Below are positions 1-12,410 of a DNA stretch of 64,000 bases, one piece after another. Position 1 is the first letter of the stretch, and each line of letters opens with the position of its first letter. Made by a program: the position numbers and the translations under genes. Below the pieces are notes generated by a model that worked only from the letters and a program-made list of their open reading frames with translations, did not search any database and was not told where the DNA came from. Source of the stretch: Certhia americana (lineage: Eukaryota > Chordata > Aves > Passeriformes > Certhiidae); contig CM031858.1 in NCBI GenBank assembly GCA_018697195.1, positions 110,174,944 through 110,238,943 of the forward strand. Direction: 5' to 3'.

Positions 1-358
1 AAATGTTGCAATTTAGATTTTGAAAAAAGATTTTCTTTATTATGTCATATTTATGTTTCATATTGCACTAAGCAGTACTGTTAGAATCTTGCAATGCATT
101 CTAAAATATGAAAAGCATGTAAATGACCACTGCTTATATGCAGAAGACTTTTCTAAATATTTGTAATTCAGTGAAACACTATGACGAAGACAGGATTTAA
201 AATGTATGTAATACATTCAGCAAGATAAAGTTTCCCCCTTTCTTGTACTATTACATGTTTGCTATTTAGATAACTCAAGATTACAATGTGAAATGTTCTT
301 CATTATATCGGACACACTTTTTTTTTTTCCACAGTCCTTATTTTACAGTCTAATATAC

Positions 359-393
359 TATTAGACTATACTACTATATTATATAGTCTAATA
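359..393. repeat. AT-rich inverted repeat, 12-bp arms
   Basis: TATTAGACTATA (359-370) is exactly reverse-complementary to TATAGTCTAATA (382-393) across an 11-base loop. The related string GTCTAAT also occurs at 349-355, forming a second overlapping hairpin with ATTAGAC at 360-366. Confidence 0.8.
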
Positions 394-3044
394 TATGTGC
401 TGTGCTTCACAGTGTCCCTGGCAAGGATTTTCTGATCACCTTGTGTTCCACTAACAGCAGTAGGTCTTGGTCAGGAAAGGCTAAACCGTGGGCAGGCAGG
501 CTGATGTCATGGCAAAAAAAGTGGAGATAAATCTATCCACATGTTATCTTGAAAGCATTACTTAGACTCCAAAAGTCTAGTTCTCACTGATGAACATGCA
601 CATGTTGTTATTATTCTGCACACACTTTGCAGTTTCTGTTCGGCTAAGATTTTAAAACACTTAATTCACCTTAATTAAGTTCCTGGGTACCTCATGTGGT
701 GTGAAATTTATTTTGTCTACTTACAAGACTGGAAACCAAAGTATATTTCAAAGTCAACATTTTCAAACTTGTGTAGTTTCCCTCAGGCACACAAACCCAA
801 GAATTTCAATACTCACAGAAGTGGCTTCATTTTCAGAGATACCCATCAACGTAACTAAATCATACTCACTTCAAAGGTAGCAGCAGATGCCCATCAGCTC
901 TAGAACTCAGATCACCAGTCTATGGTCTAAACTAACCATGAATATTCATGGAAAGAGGCTGAGCCCAAGAGAGTTTTTAGATTCACAAGAAATTAGTAGA
1001 AAAGGCTGTAAGAGACCTCAACACTCCTGACAACCACTCCTACTCTTTTGCAACCTTATAGCCTCATGTTAATAGAAAACGCATGAATGGGAAATACTCT
1101 TCTTGTACATTGTTTTTCTTTATTAACATATCCATCAATCTTGCCCTGGTGGGTTTTCCTTATCTGGGCAATTAGTAGAAGCTCATTCTACAAAAGCTGG
1201 CAAGAAAACAAGCCTCAACAACAGGTTTGCTCCAGACTCTTCCAGTTTTTAAACAATGCACTAAAAGGCTCAGCTCTCTGCATAAGGGAATGCAAAGAAA
1301 AGGAAAGAACACAACCATGAAGTGCCAATCCTGTAGTTCTTAATGCATCCAGTGTAGTGTTACACATCAGAAAGAGAAATGCATCTTAAGACATACAAGT
1401 GATCATGGTCATCAATGAAAAAAAAGAAGAAAAAGAATATTCAACTATACTATTCTCTTAACTCAAGGCTTTAGTAAACCCAGAAGTCTGTACCATTAAT
1501 TATCTTTTTGTATAGGCTATCACCATGGCTTTGAGTATGGAGAGAGCCGGGTAGCTCTTCAGAGCAGGGACTTGACAGATATGATGGCATCCTTGATCCT
1601 GCTTCAGTGCTGACCTTAAAAACAGCAAAGCCAAACTGAACTCCAGGTGTTTGCCCACTGAACTCAGGCACAAATAAAACCAGCCATAAGACCAGCCCAG
1701 ACCCAGCAAGGGCAGGTGAATGTGTGGTGAGTTTTACTCACATCCTCGTATCTCATTATATCAAAGAAACTGGAGTCTGACCATGATACTGTCATAACAA
1801 GTAGCAAGAATACCAGAAAAGAGGTCTGTATTAACCTACAGCAGAAACAAATTATTTCAGAGAGGTTTAGATGCCAACCTCTATGTAACAGAAAAAGAGA
1901 TACATACTATCCTAGACAACATTTCAGTTGCAGACCTTTTGTTAGCACCAAAAGCCTAATTTCACCTTCAGAAACCAGGATGGTCTTTAGCAACCCTTTT
2001 CTTCTCAAAAGCCATCTGAAGGGGTGCTGTGTTCAACAAAAATGTAGTTGACAATCTAGCTGAAGTCTGCAAAACTGAACAAATGCTGCAAGCATCCATT
2101 TGCCCATGACTGAAAAAAATGTTTTGCCATGGCAAACATGGGATGTGATCTTCAACAATTACCTTCCCCAGCTCCTGGATGGGCATTTCAGTGCAACAAA
2201 AGTGTCATATGAAAACTGCTTATTTCAATAGGTTTTGGCTTCCATAGTTGACTGCAAAGATAGCCATGATTAGTAACACATGTTTAATAGAGAGGAAATC
2301 TAATTATCCAGGACTTTAGCTATGAACTCAATGAAAGCCATAAGGTACAATGTAAAATTTATTTTGGACAAAGGAATTTTATGAGGTTTTGTTATCACAT
2401 AAAATGAATTAACAAACATCATAACCTATAGGTCAATAGGCATCCAGAATCTCTTACTAACCATATAGCACTGCTAGGGGAAGGACCTGAGCTCTCACAG
2501 TCAACAGACCAAGTCCTGCATAATGTCCTTCGCCTTATGCATAAATTACAGACATTAAGAATATCCTGATTTTGTCAATACATAAAGCACTCTTGCAAAT
2601 TATGACCAATAAATTGTTTAGGTCTTCAGTTCAAAGCATGTTTAAAGTTTGCTGAATGTATGGAAGTTGCTTTACGAATAAATTTTTTTACCTCTTCTAA
2701 TTTCTACCTATTGCCCCAGGCACACTAGAAAGAACAAGAAAAAACTTTCTAGAAATGCTAAAAAACTGAAAACCAGTCTTATCATGAAGATATTAGTTTT
2801 TATCTTTTCATTCTCCATGGAGGCATGCTTGCCACAAGGCCCCAAGTACCAGTTTCCATTGCAGCAGAGCTCACAGTAATGTTCACTGAAGATGATGGTC
2901 ATTTAATACATGTTGCTGACCACTGGCAGAATGAAGTTCAGGAAGAAATATACTACGCTGAGAATGATTTGCTGCAGACATTGATTGTTGGTTTTCTCCT
3001 CTATATCTACCAGAATTTTTTTTCTTAATTTTGTCCAATACTTG

Positions 3045-3046
<2 letters not shown>

Positions 3047-3105
<59 letters not shown>
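3047..3105. repeat. Compound microsatellite (AT)17(GT)12
   Basis: An uninterrupted AT dinucleotide run (3047-3080) passes directly into a GT run (3081-3104). It is likely polymorphic in length. The open frames here with Tyr-Ile or Val-Cys runs are translations of this repeat, not genes. Confidence 0.97.
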
Positions 3106-3745
3106 AATTAGTTAATGTTTGTTTAACAATAATCATTCCTTTTTCTTCTAAAAGCGGAAGTCTAAGTGTAAGTGAATATTTTATCTGGCAGGCCAGACTG
3201 TTACAAAGTTACAACTCAAAGGTTCCCTTTTCTCCTAAAGTTGTCAGGAAATTTTCCATTCCCTGTATTAAAATAACTTAGAATCTGTTTGAAGCTCTGA
3301 AAAACCCATTTTTCTTTATGAAACCAATCCCACTACAGTTGATCTCTAAGTTAATATTTAAGAGTTAGCTTAATTTTTTTAAAGTCAATGTCCTCCCTTT
3401 TGGGGGTAAAAGGCTCTGATGTAATACGTAGCTTAGTGGTGGCAACTATCCTGGAAGAGTGACACCTATCCAGTGCTTTTTTGGGAAGCACACAGAGGAG
3501 TGTCTTTCTCATCTTTGCCTCTTTGCACTACCAGATCTGAATGCTAAAGATATCCTTACTCACCACACACTGAGCACCTGTAGCTAAGGGAGGTGAATTC
3601 AGAGGAATGTCACTAGCAAAGCAAGTTGGTGAATGACACACACACCCTCCTGTGTCATGAATCTTCTTGGTAAAACTACTCAAACAACTGATTTTACTCA
3701 CTGATGGAAGTTCTAAAAAAACTTGAAGTAATTCCCTTTATCCTG

Positions 3746-3750
<5 letters not shown>

Positions 3751-3797
<47 letters not shown>
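3751..3797. repeat. Poly-A run, 47 bases
   Basis: An uninterrupted run of 47 A. No retrocopy body or flanking target-site duplication could be recognised around it, so its origin is unclear. Its length may be inexact in the assembly. Confidence 0.95.
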
Positions 3798-3798
<1 letters not shown>

Positions 3799-5995
3799 CC
3801 AAAGCTAAGTGCTTTTGCTTTCTCTTCCTTACCTCATTTTGTTTGGGCCTTTTTTGGGTTTGTTTTTTGGCTGGTTCCTTTGTTTGTTTGTTTGTTTCTA
3901 TTTTTCTGACAGAGGTTGTAAAATGGAAATGTTTTATGGAATGCTTCGAAGTCATCAAATCATCTTTTAATTTTTTTTCCCTAGGAAATTTCAACCAACT
4001 CTTATTTCTTTGATTTTCAGAAAGTCCTTTTTTGTTTGATTCTGTGTCTGATCTCCATGTCAACAGGAGGTCTCTGCAACAGAGACTGTGCTCTCTCCAG
4101 CTGAGGATCCTTTACCTTAGGAAGCCAAAGGAAAGAAACACACCTTGCTGCCAGCTCACTCAAGGTATGCCTTGTTACCTTTTCCACTAGTTTGTTTGGG
4201 CTTTTTTTTAACTGAGACAAGGCATCAGTTGGGGAATGCAGGAAGAACCAACTGTGGCACCAACTTCTATTTACTTCCAGCTTCACTGCAAACCGTCTGC
4301 TTCCATTGAACTTGGCAGCTGACAATATTTGCTCAGTTTATTGTCTGCTTTCCAAGAATACAGCAAGTGTTGACTACTAAGTACTAGGCATGACGGTCTT
4401 TAAAGAAAATTTCAGGGAGGCAGCAAATATGAAAAATGATGCCAGGAAGTATCTACCAACAGTTTTCAACTTTCCATAGTCTTCAATTTCTTTAGATCGT
4501 CCTTTGGTAAACATGTAATACCACACAGAATCTGTTTCAACAAAACCAACATGAGAGCTGTTTACAGAACAGGGGAGTCCAGCTCAAACCCTTCTTTCAG
4601 GATTCCTATTCCCTGCTCAATCTTTTCAGGCTATGCTGAGCAAAGGATAATAACAAATCTTGCTGTGATTTAGAAGGCATCTTGGATTTTTAAAACACAG
4701 GAGTTGTTTGAAAAGATGAAACAGTGTTTTTACAGATTATATGGATTTTTTTTTCATAACACGAGTTAAACAGAACCAAATGTTGATGGCAAACTATTTT
4801 CTGTTGACTTCATGTTCTACATTAGCTCTCCTCCCTCCCCCTGCCCCCAAGGCTCCCTGTGCTTTCTCTTGAAGTACAAATCCAAACAATTATACCATCA
4901 CAGCTCTGTTCCATTTACTGCTCAGCAGTTAAAGACTCAGAACCTCCATATTCTCCTGCTATAAAGAAAAAACTATAGTGACCCCAGGCCACAACAAGCC
5001 CACGAAGACCCTCTCCTTTCTATCTCTTCTCTCCATATGAAGGGGAGCACATCAGGCTAAGAGTGAACAGAAAGGTCTCAGACCAGTTGCCAAGACACAC
5101 ATGCTCACCATGTCTGATGCTCACCATGATCCTACAGCACTCCATTGGTAAAAGGTACCCCCTAAGCATAAACCATTCCAGGAGAATTTTGTCTGAAATG
5201 GGACTTCCTTGTGTAGAAGGCTCTGCACCACTCATGACCTGCATACTTCCCAACAGGACAGAGATGGATTGTGTTGCCAAAGGAAAGGCAAGTACAGCAC
5301 AGGAACTCATGGAGGACAGCCCTGCTTTTATGGATCTGCATGACCTGTAAAGCTGGACTGTCACAGGTGGTGGAAAGGAGCATTTTTGCTCCAGCATTTG
5401 AGGAAGAAGTTCCCATTTTCAAAGGCATTTTGTCATCAATTTGAGCAGCTTAGTAAGATTATTTGTTTTTAAACTTAGGGTTTTTTTTTCCCTCTAGAAC
5501 AAGCTGTTTTGAAATCCAGTGAAAGTTTTCCCCTCAGAACAAGAGTTTGGAGATGCAGATGCAGGTATTTGAAGCTAAAAGGGCAGGGTGACAAAGCCAA
5601 GAAGGAGCACAGTTCAGAGAACTGCAGCAGCCTCTAAAGATCCAAGCACATAGGTCTGGAGCAGTGGGAATTGGTGTGTGTGAGGTCGGGAGCCTGGTGG
5701 GAGGGGCACTCAGAAGTTGGGGTAGCAGAGGATTCCAGAGAGGGGTCAGACAGAGGCAAAGTTCAGTAGATGGAAGAGCTCTATCATCCAAGGACGTAAA
5801 TCAGGAGGGACGGCCAGTTCACAAAGGATTGGGTGATACTGGTATTCCAAGTAGTGACTCTGACTGGGAAACTGGCTGGCAGGGTAAGTACATGGACAAT
5901 GCGCCTGGCAGCTGTTGGAAAGATGGTTGTCTATAAAAAAAAGGCCATTAAATGCTCTTCATAAATGATGTTTCTCCTAACAAATACTATAACTG

Positions 5996-5998
<3 letters not shown>

Positions 5999-6030
<32 letters not shown>
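5999..6030. repeat. Poly-A run, 32 bases
   Basis: A run of 32 A follows a moderately GC-rich stretch (5530-5940) and an ATTAAA about 50 bases upstream. This resembles the 3' end of a retrocopy, but no parent gene or flanking duplication is recognised. Confidence 0.9.
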
Positions 6031-6032
<2 letters not shown>

Positions 6033-9000
6033 AAGGTATCACCTCTGTAGCTCTCAAAGATTTTATAAGGCAGGACAAACATATGTGTCTTTAAAAAGGT
6101 TCCCAAGGACCTTCCTGATCCACAGCAATCCTTTTAGGACGGTGGTGCTTCCTCTGCCCATAATGTGAGCTCCAGGCCTCCTACTCTTGTGGAAACTTCA
6201 CATCTCTCCACTTACACTTCAGCATGAGCTTGTCTCGAAAGGCAAATGAATGCATGTGAGGCAAGTAAGGAAAGTAGGTGAGCCTAACCAGGATTAAACT
6301 GACTAAAGGTCTGTGGTTCACTACCCCACAGGCTCTAATGTGTCAGTCTCCCTTCCGCAGCTCAGCTGAGAGAGTCCTGGCACATGTACAATTTCCTGAT
6401 ATTAATTCAGGCACAAAAAAACTGATCCAAAGCTCACTAAAATAAACCAGAATCTCACATCCCTATCATCCATATTGTAATGCAAAACTTAATAATTCAC
6501 ATTTGTTGTAAGATAAGTTTTCCTTACAGTGCAGATTGTAAGAAATGAAAGGATATAGATTCAGGGTCTCTATTTTTGACAGCATTTTAGTAGTAATTCT
6601 CACTTGCAATTAATCACGAATAAGAATATTAGTTAAAAATACGAATATTGCTGTTATGATCACAAAGGGATGGGGAAGTGGTTGTAACCAGAACACAGAG
6701 TGCATTACAATGAAAAAACACACACTTTTTTACAACCACCAAACATGTCCTGCCGAGATTCTACAAAAATCTCAGTAGAAAAAGAAGTTAAATTGAACTA
6801 TGGTCTGTGATATTTGGAGACAAATAGTGTATGCAATTAAGTAGTTACTTAATTGCCAAGGGGGTAACTGGTTTCCTCAAATTTTTAATCTCCTCTGTAG
6901 AAAGTAAAACAGACCAGGCATTTATGTTTTCTACATAAATGCCACTGTCTCATGCTGTTCAGCACCTTACATTTTCCTTCTTCATCAACACTTATCATCT
7001 TCCTACTGAAAACTGTTCATATCATCTTCATCACCTGTCACTGTTTAATTTGCTATCACTTTCACTAATATTGCCTAACACCAAACAGTCTGGATGACAC
7101 CCTCTCTCCACTGAAATGAGATAAAAAAAACCCAAACAAACCAAACAGCAAACCAAAACATCTCTACAACTAGCTTTAGCAGGACCAGAATTTGCACTTC
7201 TAATCTTCTCTAGGTCTACTAGACCAGGGAACAAAAGTATAAAAAACCATCTGGGTCAGTACATGCTGGGACTTTGCTGAACCCATAAAACAGCATGGGC
7301 AGGCTTAGTCTTATCTCTTTGTCTCCTTATTTCCCTCTTTTCTCTTGTGCTCTTTAATTCTGTATTTTCTGCCGAGGACTGCTCCTATCTTATGTCAGTT
7401 GGTTGATCCCCATCCATTTTTCCTTCCCCAAATCAGAAAAAGCTTTTCCAGAAACTGCAATACTCAGCTATTATGGACAATATTCTGCCAAGAAATAGTG
7501 TTCCCCCTTTTGTTTCATTCCCTATCTTCTTTTTATCTGACAGAATCTTTTTGTTTTGCTAGTCTCCTTTCCTGTCTGGTATCCTATTCTTACATTTTTA
7601 TCCCTTCAAAACTATCCATCTCTCACCTCTTCCCTCATTTGTACTTTCCTACTTCCACTACTTATATCCCATTTTTCCCCTGGGGTATCTCAACTCCTTT
7701 CTTTTCCCTGAATTTTCTCCTCTCTTACAGTTTTACTTCCCTCAGTCCCCTCTGCCTTCAGGTATGCAGCTGTATTTGCTGCTCTGTTGGCAGATCCTCG
7801 GAGGGGCAGACCTGCCCAAGCACCCTTTGCTGGTGAGAGGAGCTGCAGGTGGTAATGCTCCATCCAAAAACACCTAAAATCTTGAAAATATTGTATTATA
7901 TGTATTATATAAAATACATTTCATTACATAATAAAGCACAGAGACACTTTAATCAACTCAATACTCTGGTGCAGATCCGAGAGTCAAATAAATGTCTGGA
8001 ATATGAACTTTCTTCTATCTGAATGCATTTTCTCCCCAGAACTACAGAAGACGATACAGCAGAGAGCTACGTGTCTCTTTCAGAGACAGACAAACATAAT
8101 TTAAGCCTAATGTTCAGGGTCACTCACCCCACTCCAAGTTGAAATTAACGATGATTTTTCCTAGTGACATCAGAACTGACTGTGTCTCCAGAGGCTTTAA
8201 CAGAATCTTGTATGCTGAGGCCCTGTTGAGGTGAGGATCACTGAGCCAACAGTATTACTAACTTTGCTTAGAGCTGAGCACCTGATTAAATGTCAAATCA
8301 AAGCAAAAAACACCCATGCCCTGTGGTGAAGTCCTAAACTTCAGAGTGCATAGCAAGGCTCACAAGTCAGGAACATAATTCCGCAACTTTTTCAATTCTA
8401 ATCATTTAATTGTTGTACCTTGAAAATTAATTTTACAAAAATACATCAGGACATTGAAACATTAGGAAAATTTGAAAAGAACCCCTATTCTCTCTGCAGG
8501 TAAACACTGTTTTTCACTGCAGCACAAAAGACAACTCAGGTACTTCCTAGCCCCAGCATCACTTGCACTGCAGGATCTGCAGTTGTGGCACAAACATTGT
8601 AAATACCTTTGCCAACAGAGCACAAACTGGCTCTTGTGAACTCAAATCTTTCCTCCAGCCCTGACCAGAGGATTAACTTTATAGTTACATTTCAGAGGAG
8701 AATCAGCATATTTTGAACTTCCTGTTACATTAATTTCCATTAAGAAATAGAAGTAGACCTGATGCCAATTTACTCCAAAGCATGCATATGGATATGTAAC
8801 ATTGGTGGATTCTTTTAAAGTAGCTTGTTACCAAAAAAAAAAAGTTCTTTTTAAAAATGCAGAAAAGTTATTGGCAAATTTTAACACCAAGTGCAATTTT
8901 CATTTTTTGAGCATGCAGGAAGCAGGTGGCTATAGCACTGGGCTGATTGCATTTCTCACCAACCCTTACTGTACTGTGCAGGAGCTATTACACTGCACAA

Positions 9001-11159
9001 GAGGAACAGTTAATCTCTTTCTAAAGACATGTGAATCTTTGGTGAATGATCTTTCATTAAATTCCAAATTACTAAAGTCACCATTACTCACAGAAAAAAG
9101 TAATCAGAGGTTTGAAGTCTTTTTCTGTGTTATAATTTTTATGTATTTGCACACATACTTCACTGTTAGTTACTTTTAAGGTTTACTTCTGCAAATTAGT
9201 AACTTATTCTTTGCAGATTTTCTTCCTTAAAATAAAATTTTACTGAATGAATGTGAACCTGTTAAAATTGCTACTTTAGAGAAACTATGAGTAACAGAGA
9301 GGACAATCTGGAAATCTCTGTAGTCTTGAATGCTTCTTCTTTTCCTCCTTCATATTTAAGAAAGCATTTGTACTTAGCAAATTGTACCTGGCAAAATCGT
9401 AAAGTGATTAAAATTCAAAGATGGGCCTCCGTAACCTTTATGAATTTCCAGGAATATCATCTAAGACCAAAAATGAAAATACAACTATTTCATTCTGCAT
9501 TACTAAGCATTTCAGCATCTCCAACACTTTAACATTTGGAGTAAGTTTCTAATGCTCGCTCATAAATGAATCTGAATGGTTTTGCTCCCATTTCACTGCC
9601 AGCAAAGAACCCAATCAAGAGAAACTAGTTACAAGACTGTTATTAGACACACATTAAAGTTGGGAAGGTGACCACATGCTTTCACTCACTGTGGTTAAGG
9701 GTCTCTGAAATACCACTGTCTGCACAGACATGCAGACCTATTACAAATAAAAAAGTAGTATTTGTGGTATTTGGAGTCTCCTATAAGTCATTAAGTGCAA
9801 CTTAGACTCTCATCTAGGACTACCTAAAGTGCAATCCCTTTGTGTACACTCCCACTGACAGCGAAAGCCAACTCCCAGCACCAGCAGTATCAGATTCTTG
9901 CAGCATCCATGACACTTGTAAGCATTCAGTGGTCAGAACACCACTACATATCCTTCAAATGACATGGACCACTGAAGCTGGAAAGGTATCTTCACTGAAC
10001 CAAGCCAGCTGGTATCTCAGCAATCCACCAGGACACGAGCATCAGCTTGCCCCCGGCAGCATGCAGAATCTTGCCTGAGGAGTTCGTGGGGTTTACATTT
10101 TTGAAAGTCATCACTTTCGAGTGTTGAAATGCAAAGGGTAGGAACCAACTTACAACAGTGGCATCTCAGAAACAGTTTACGCTGCAAAATAGTTGTATTT
10201 GATGTTTCTGATTTCAGAGTGAGAATCAGTTAGACAACAAGGTGATAAGCATGACAGAACACTAATAGAGTGAGCTAGCCAGAAATAATAAAAGAGGGCA
10301 CACCATCTCCAAAGTTAAACCACCTGAGTGCCCATTACATAGAGTATAAAGAATCCTCTGCATTAATGCTAATAGAGTATATTATCTACAATATTTTTTA
10401 ATGTACTAGTTTCTTTCTTGCTGCTGTCAAATCATTAATAATGTGCACCTATTACTTAAAAAGCTTAGAATAAGCTGAATAATACAAAGTGTGGTTTGGT
10501 TTCTGTGTCACCACATCACTGTATTATACCAACACTTGTAGATGGTATTATCTTTCCATCTGTGAATGAAGTACAAAAATATTTTTAAAAAAAGATAAAT
10601 TTTGGATATATTTACTCTTTGTTAAGCTACGTGCTGTGCGTTCACTTCCTAACACCTGCCACATATCGTCAATCTTTGACATTATGATTCATTACCTTCT
10701 TAAATGAAAATAACTGACATGTCATAGATGTAAGGACTATGAAGTCACAAGTTTCCACGCACAAACAGGGACATCACCCCACCACCAGCAATATCAGGCT
10801 GTGCATAGATGATGCAGTTATTTATGAAATAACAAATTTAGGACTTAGCTATTACAGTTTAAAGACTCCTTGTTAAGGAATGACATTGTAGGAGGGAAAA
10901 AAAAAAATATAGTAGTAAAAAACCACCCCAAACCCAGACTCCCAAAGCGCGGGCAGCCAGCGGGGCGAGGGGAGGGGACGAAAAGTTTGGTGGTGCAGGG
11001 GGCGGGAGGCTCGGCCCCGCCGCCGCCCCCCTCCAGCCGCTCCGGCCGCCGCGCCGCCCCCGGCCCCGCGGTCCGTGCCCGCCGGGACTCCCCGCTCCGC
11101 GGCCCCCGCGGGCAGCAGCCGCCGAGACGGCGTCCCTGGGGGCAGCCCCCCTCCCCGCC

Positions 11160-11168
11160 GCTCACCTG
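11160..11168 (-). other. KLHL14: Splice donor ending KLHL14 coding exon
   Basis: On the minus strand the sequence reads CAG|GTGAGC, a near-consensus 5' splice site. The last exon base is 11166. Read-through would meet an in-frame TGA immediately (AGG TGA), so the protein needs splicing here. The known KLHL14 protein continues past Ser-Leu-Ala-Ser-Arg, which agrees with an exon boundary at this point. Confidence 0.92.
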
Positions 11169-12103
11169 CTGGCCAGGCTCTGCCGGCAGTGCTGCCTGAA
11201 GGGCATCAGGTGGTAGTTCATGGCGTCCAGCAGCAGCTTCTGGCAGACGGGGTCGGTGCGCATGAAATCCACCGACTGGACCCGCTCCACCAGCTCCGGC
11301 GCCGGGATGAGGGCGAAGCGGAGGCGCTTCATCAGGTCCGGGGCGTACTGCATGCGGGTCTCCCGGTCGTGCTCCAGCCAGAGCACGGACATCTGGAAGA
11401 GCGCCAGCTCCGACTCGACGGGGGGGGGCAGCGAGTCGAGGAGGGCGCGCATCTCTTCGAAGTTGAGCAGCAGCACGTCCTCCACCAGGTACTTGTTGGC
11501 CAGCTTCTTGGTCTCCTCCAGGCCGTGCAGGGCGGCGATCTTGCACACCTGCTTGTAGTTCTGCACCGAGATCTGGTCGTTGAGGAACTGCACGCACAGC
11601 TTGGTGACCTGCGGGATGTGCAGGATCTTGCTGACCGACAGCACCTCCTCCACCGTGTCCAGCGAGAGGGTCACATTGGCCGTGTACAGGTACTCCAGCA
11701 CCAGCCGCAGCCCGATGGACGAGCAGCCCTGCAGCACCAGGTTGTTGATGGCCCGCGGGCTGGCCAGCAGCTTGTCCTCCGGGGAGGAGGATGGGGTGCC
11801 GGGCTCCTCCTGCGTCTGCGGCGGCGGCGGCTCCTTCAGCGGACCTCCCAGCCCGTCCTGTGCGCCGGGCCCCAGCCCCAGGGCGTGGGGGTGCCCGCCG
11901 CTCCCGCCGCCGCTGGAGAACAGGGATCGGAAGTACTGGGAGCAGGAGGCCAGCACGGCCTTGTGGCAATGGAACTGCTGGCCCTGGGCCGTCAGGGTCA
12001 CGTCGCAGAAGAGCTGCTTCCTCCACAGTAGGTTGAGGCCGTGCAGCAGGTTGTCGCTGTGGCTGGGGTCGAAGGTGGAGGTCCTGTCCCCGGATCTGGA
12101 CAT
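11166..12103 (-). CDS. KLHL14: KLHL14 (printor), first coding exon: BTB and BACK domains; gene continues outside window
   Basis: The exon encodes 312 complete codons plus two bases of the next. The protein begins MSRSGDRTSTFDPSHSDNLL, which I recognise as the KLHL14 N-terminus. The BTB domain spans about residues 21-175 (CDVTLTAQG near 33, FHCHKAVLASCSQYFRSLF at 44-62) and is interrupted by a Gly/Pro/Ser-rich insert at about 64-116. The BACK domain starts near 180 and runs to the exon end (NYKQVCKIAALHGLEETKKLA at 182-202). In the family the full protein is about 630 residues, with six C-terminal kelch repeats; none are in this window. KLHL14 is known as a torsinA interactor that associates with cullin-3, so it is a candidate E3-ligase adaptor, and it has been linked to B-cell biology. 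I chose the ATG at 12103 because it matches the family start and has G at -3; the reading frame stays open further upstream, but a splice acceptor lies 45 bases before it. The exon ends AGCAG|GTGAG (GT at 11165-11164), splitting an Arg codon after its second base. Identity is very secure. Confidence 0.97.
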
Positions 12104-12148
12104 GGCGAGCGGCCTCCGGCACACCTGCCTTTTAAACCCTCCTCCAAC
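12104..12148 (-). other. KLHL14: KLHL14 5' UTR segment adjoining the start codon
   Basis: These 45 bases lie between the predicted splice acceptor and the ATG. They contain no in-frame stop and no upstream ATG, and the start context is CTCGCCATGT, with G at -3 but T at +4. If the upstream intron is not spliced, the UTR would instead run on into the CpG island. Confidence 0.65.
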
Positions 12149-12186
12149 CTGGGCAGAAGGGTGGGGAGGAGAGCGGGGTGGGGGGA
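12149..12186 (-). other. KLHL14: Predicted splice acceptor upstream of KLHL14 ATG
   Basis: On the minus strand a tract of about 30 bases, almost entirely pyrimidine, ends in TTCTGCCCAG|GTTGG, with the AG at 12150-12149. This is a textbook 3' splice site. It implies that the coding exon starts at 12148 and is joined to a non-coding exon further upstream. Confidence 0.7.
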
Positions 12187-12390
12187 CACACGGGACGACA
12201 CAACAATAAGCACAGAGCTTTAGAGGCCCGGAGGGCGCATCCCGGCTGTGTGCGCAAGGGTGGCGGGGGGCGCAGCCGGGGGACGGGCTCCCCTCTGCCC
12301 GCCGAGCCGAGCCGAGCCGAGCCGCCCCCCCTGCCCGGGACACGGACGGGCTCGCTCGGAGGGGCTGCAACTTGGGAGGGCTAGAGGAGA

Positions 12391-12410
12391 TTTTTTTTTT
12401 TTTTTTTTTT
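12391..12410. repeat. Poly-T run inside the CpG island
   Basis: Twenty consecutive T on the plus strand lie within otherwise GC-rich promoter DNA. Read on the minus strand it is a poly(dA) tract, a type of sequence known to disfavour nucleosomes. Confidence 0.9.

Larger units (their letters stand above)
1..10929 (-). other. KLHL14: KLHL14 intron, non-coding (partial)
   Basis: This region follows the KLHL14 splice donor and should be intron. It is AT-rich, with short open frames only. I looked on the minus strand for the expected kelch exons (glycine-pair and Tyr/Trp kelch signatures) and found none. It holds an inverted repeat at 359-393, a microsatellite at 3047-3105, poly-A runs at 3751-3797 and 5999-6030, a G/T-rich stretch at 3836-3900, and a pyrimidine-rich plus-strand stretch at about 7310-7770. 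Confidence 0.75.

Noticed and set aside
5530..6030. Possible processed retrocopy ending in the A32 run
   Set aside because: No parent gene is recognised, no flanking duplication was found, and open frames in the body are short.
7345..7836. 163-codon plus-strand open frame rich in Phe, Leu, Ser and Pro
   Set aside because: It is produced by a pyrimidine-rich stretch that lacks purine-containing stop codons; it lies inside the KLHL14 intron and has no domain.
1..10929. Kelch-repeat exons of KLHL14
   Set aside because: Searched for on the minus strand by expected kelch signatures and not found; they probably lie beyond position 1 because the first intron is long.
11075..12031. 318-codon plus-strand open frame antisense to KLHL14
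   Set aside because: It is a shadow of the GC-rich coding exon: low-complexity Leu/Gln/Arg/Gly sequence, no domain, and no start or splice context of its own.
12104..12370. Upstream in-frame extension of the KLHL14 start to 12370
   Set aside because: The frame is open, but the known KLHL14 start is MSRSGDRTST at 12103 and a strong splice acceptor interrupts the extension at 12149.
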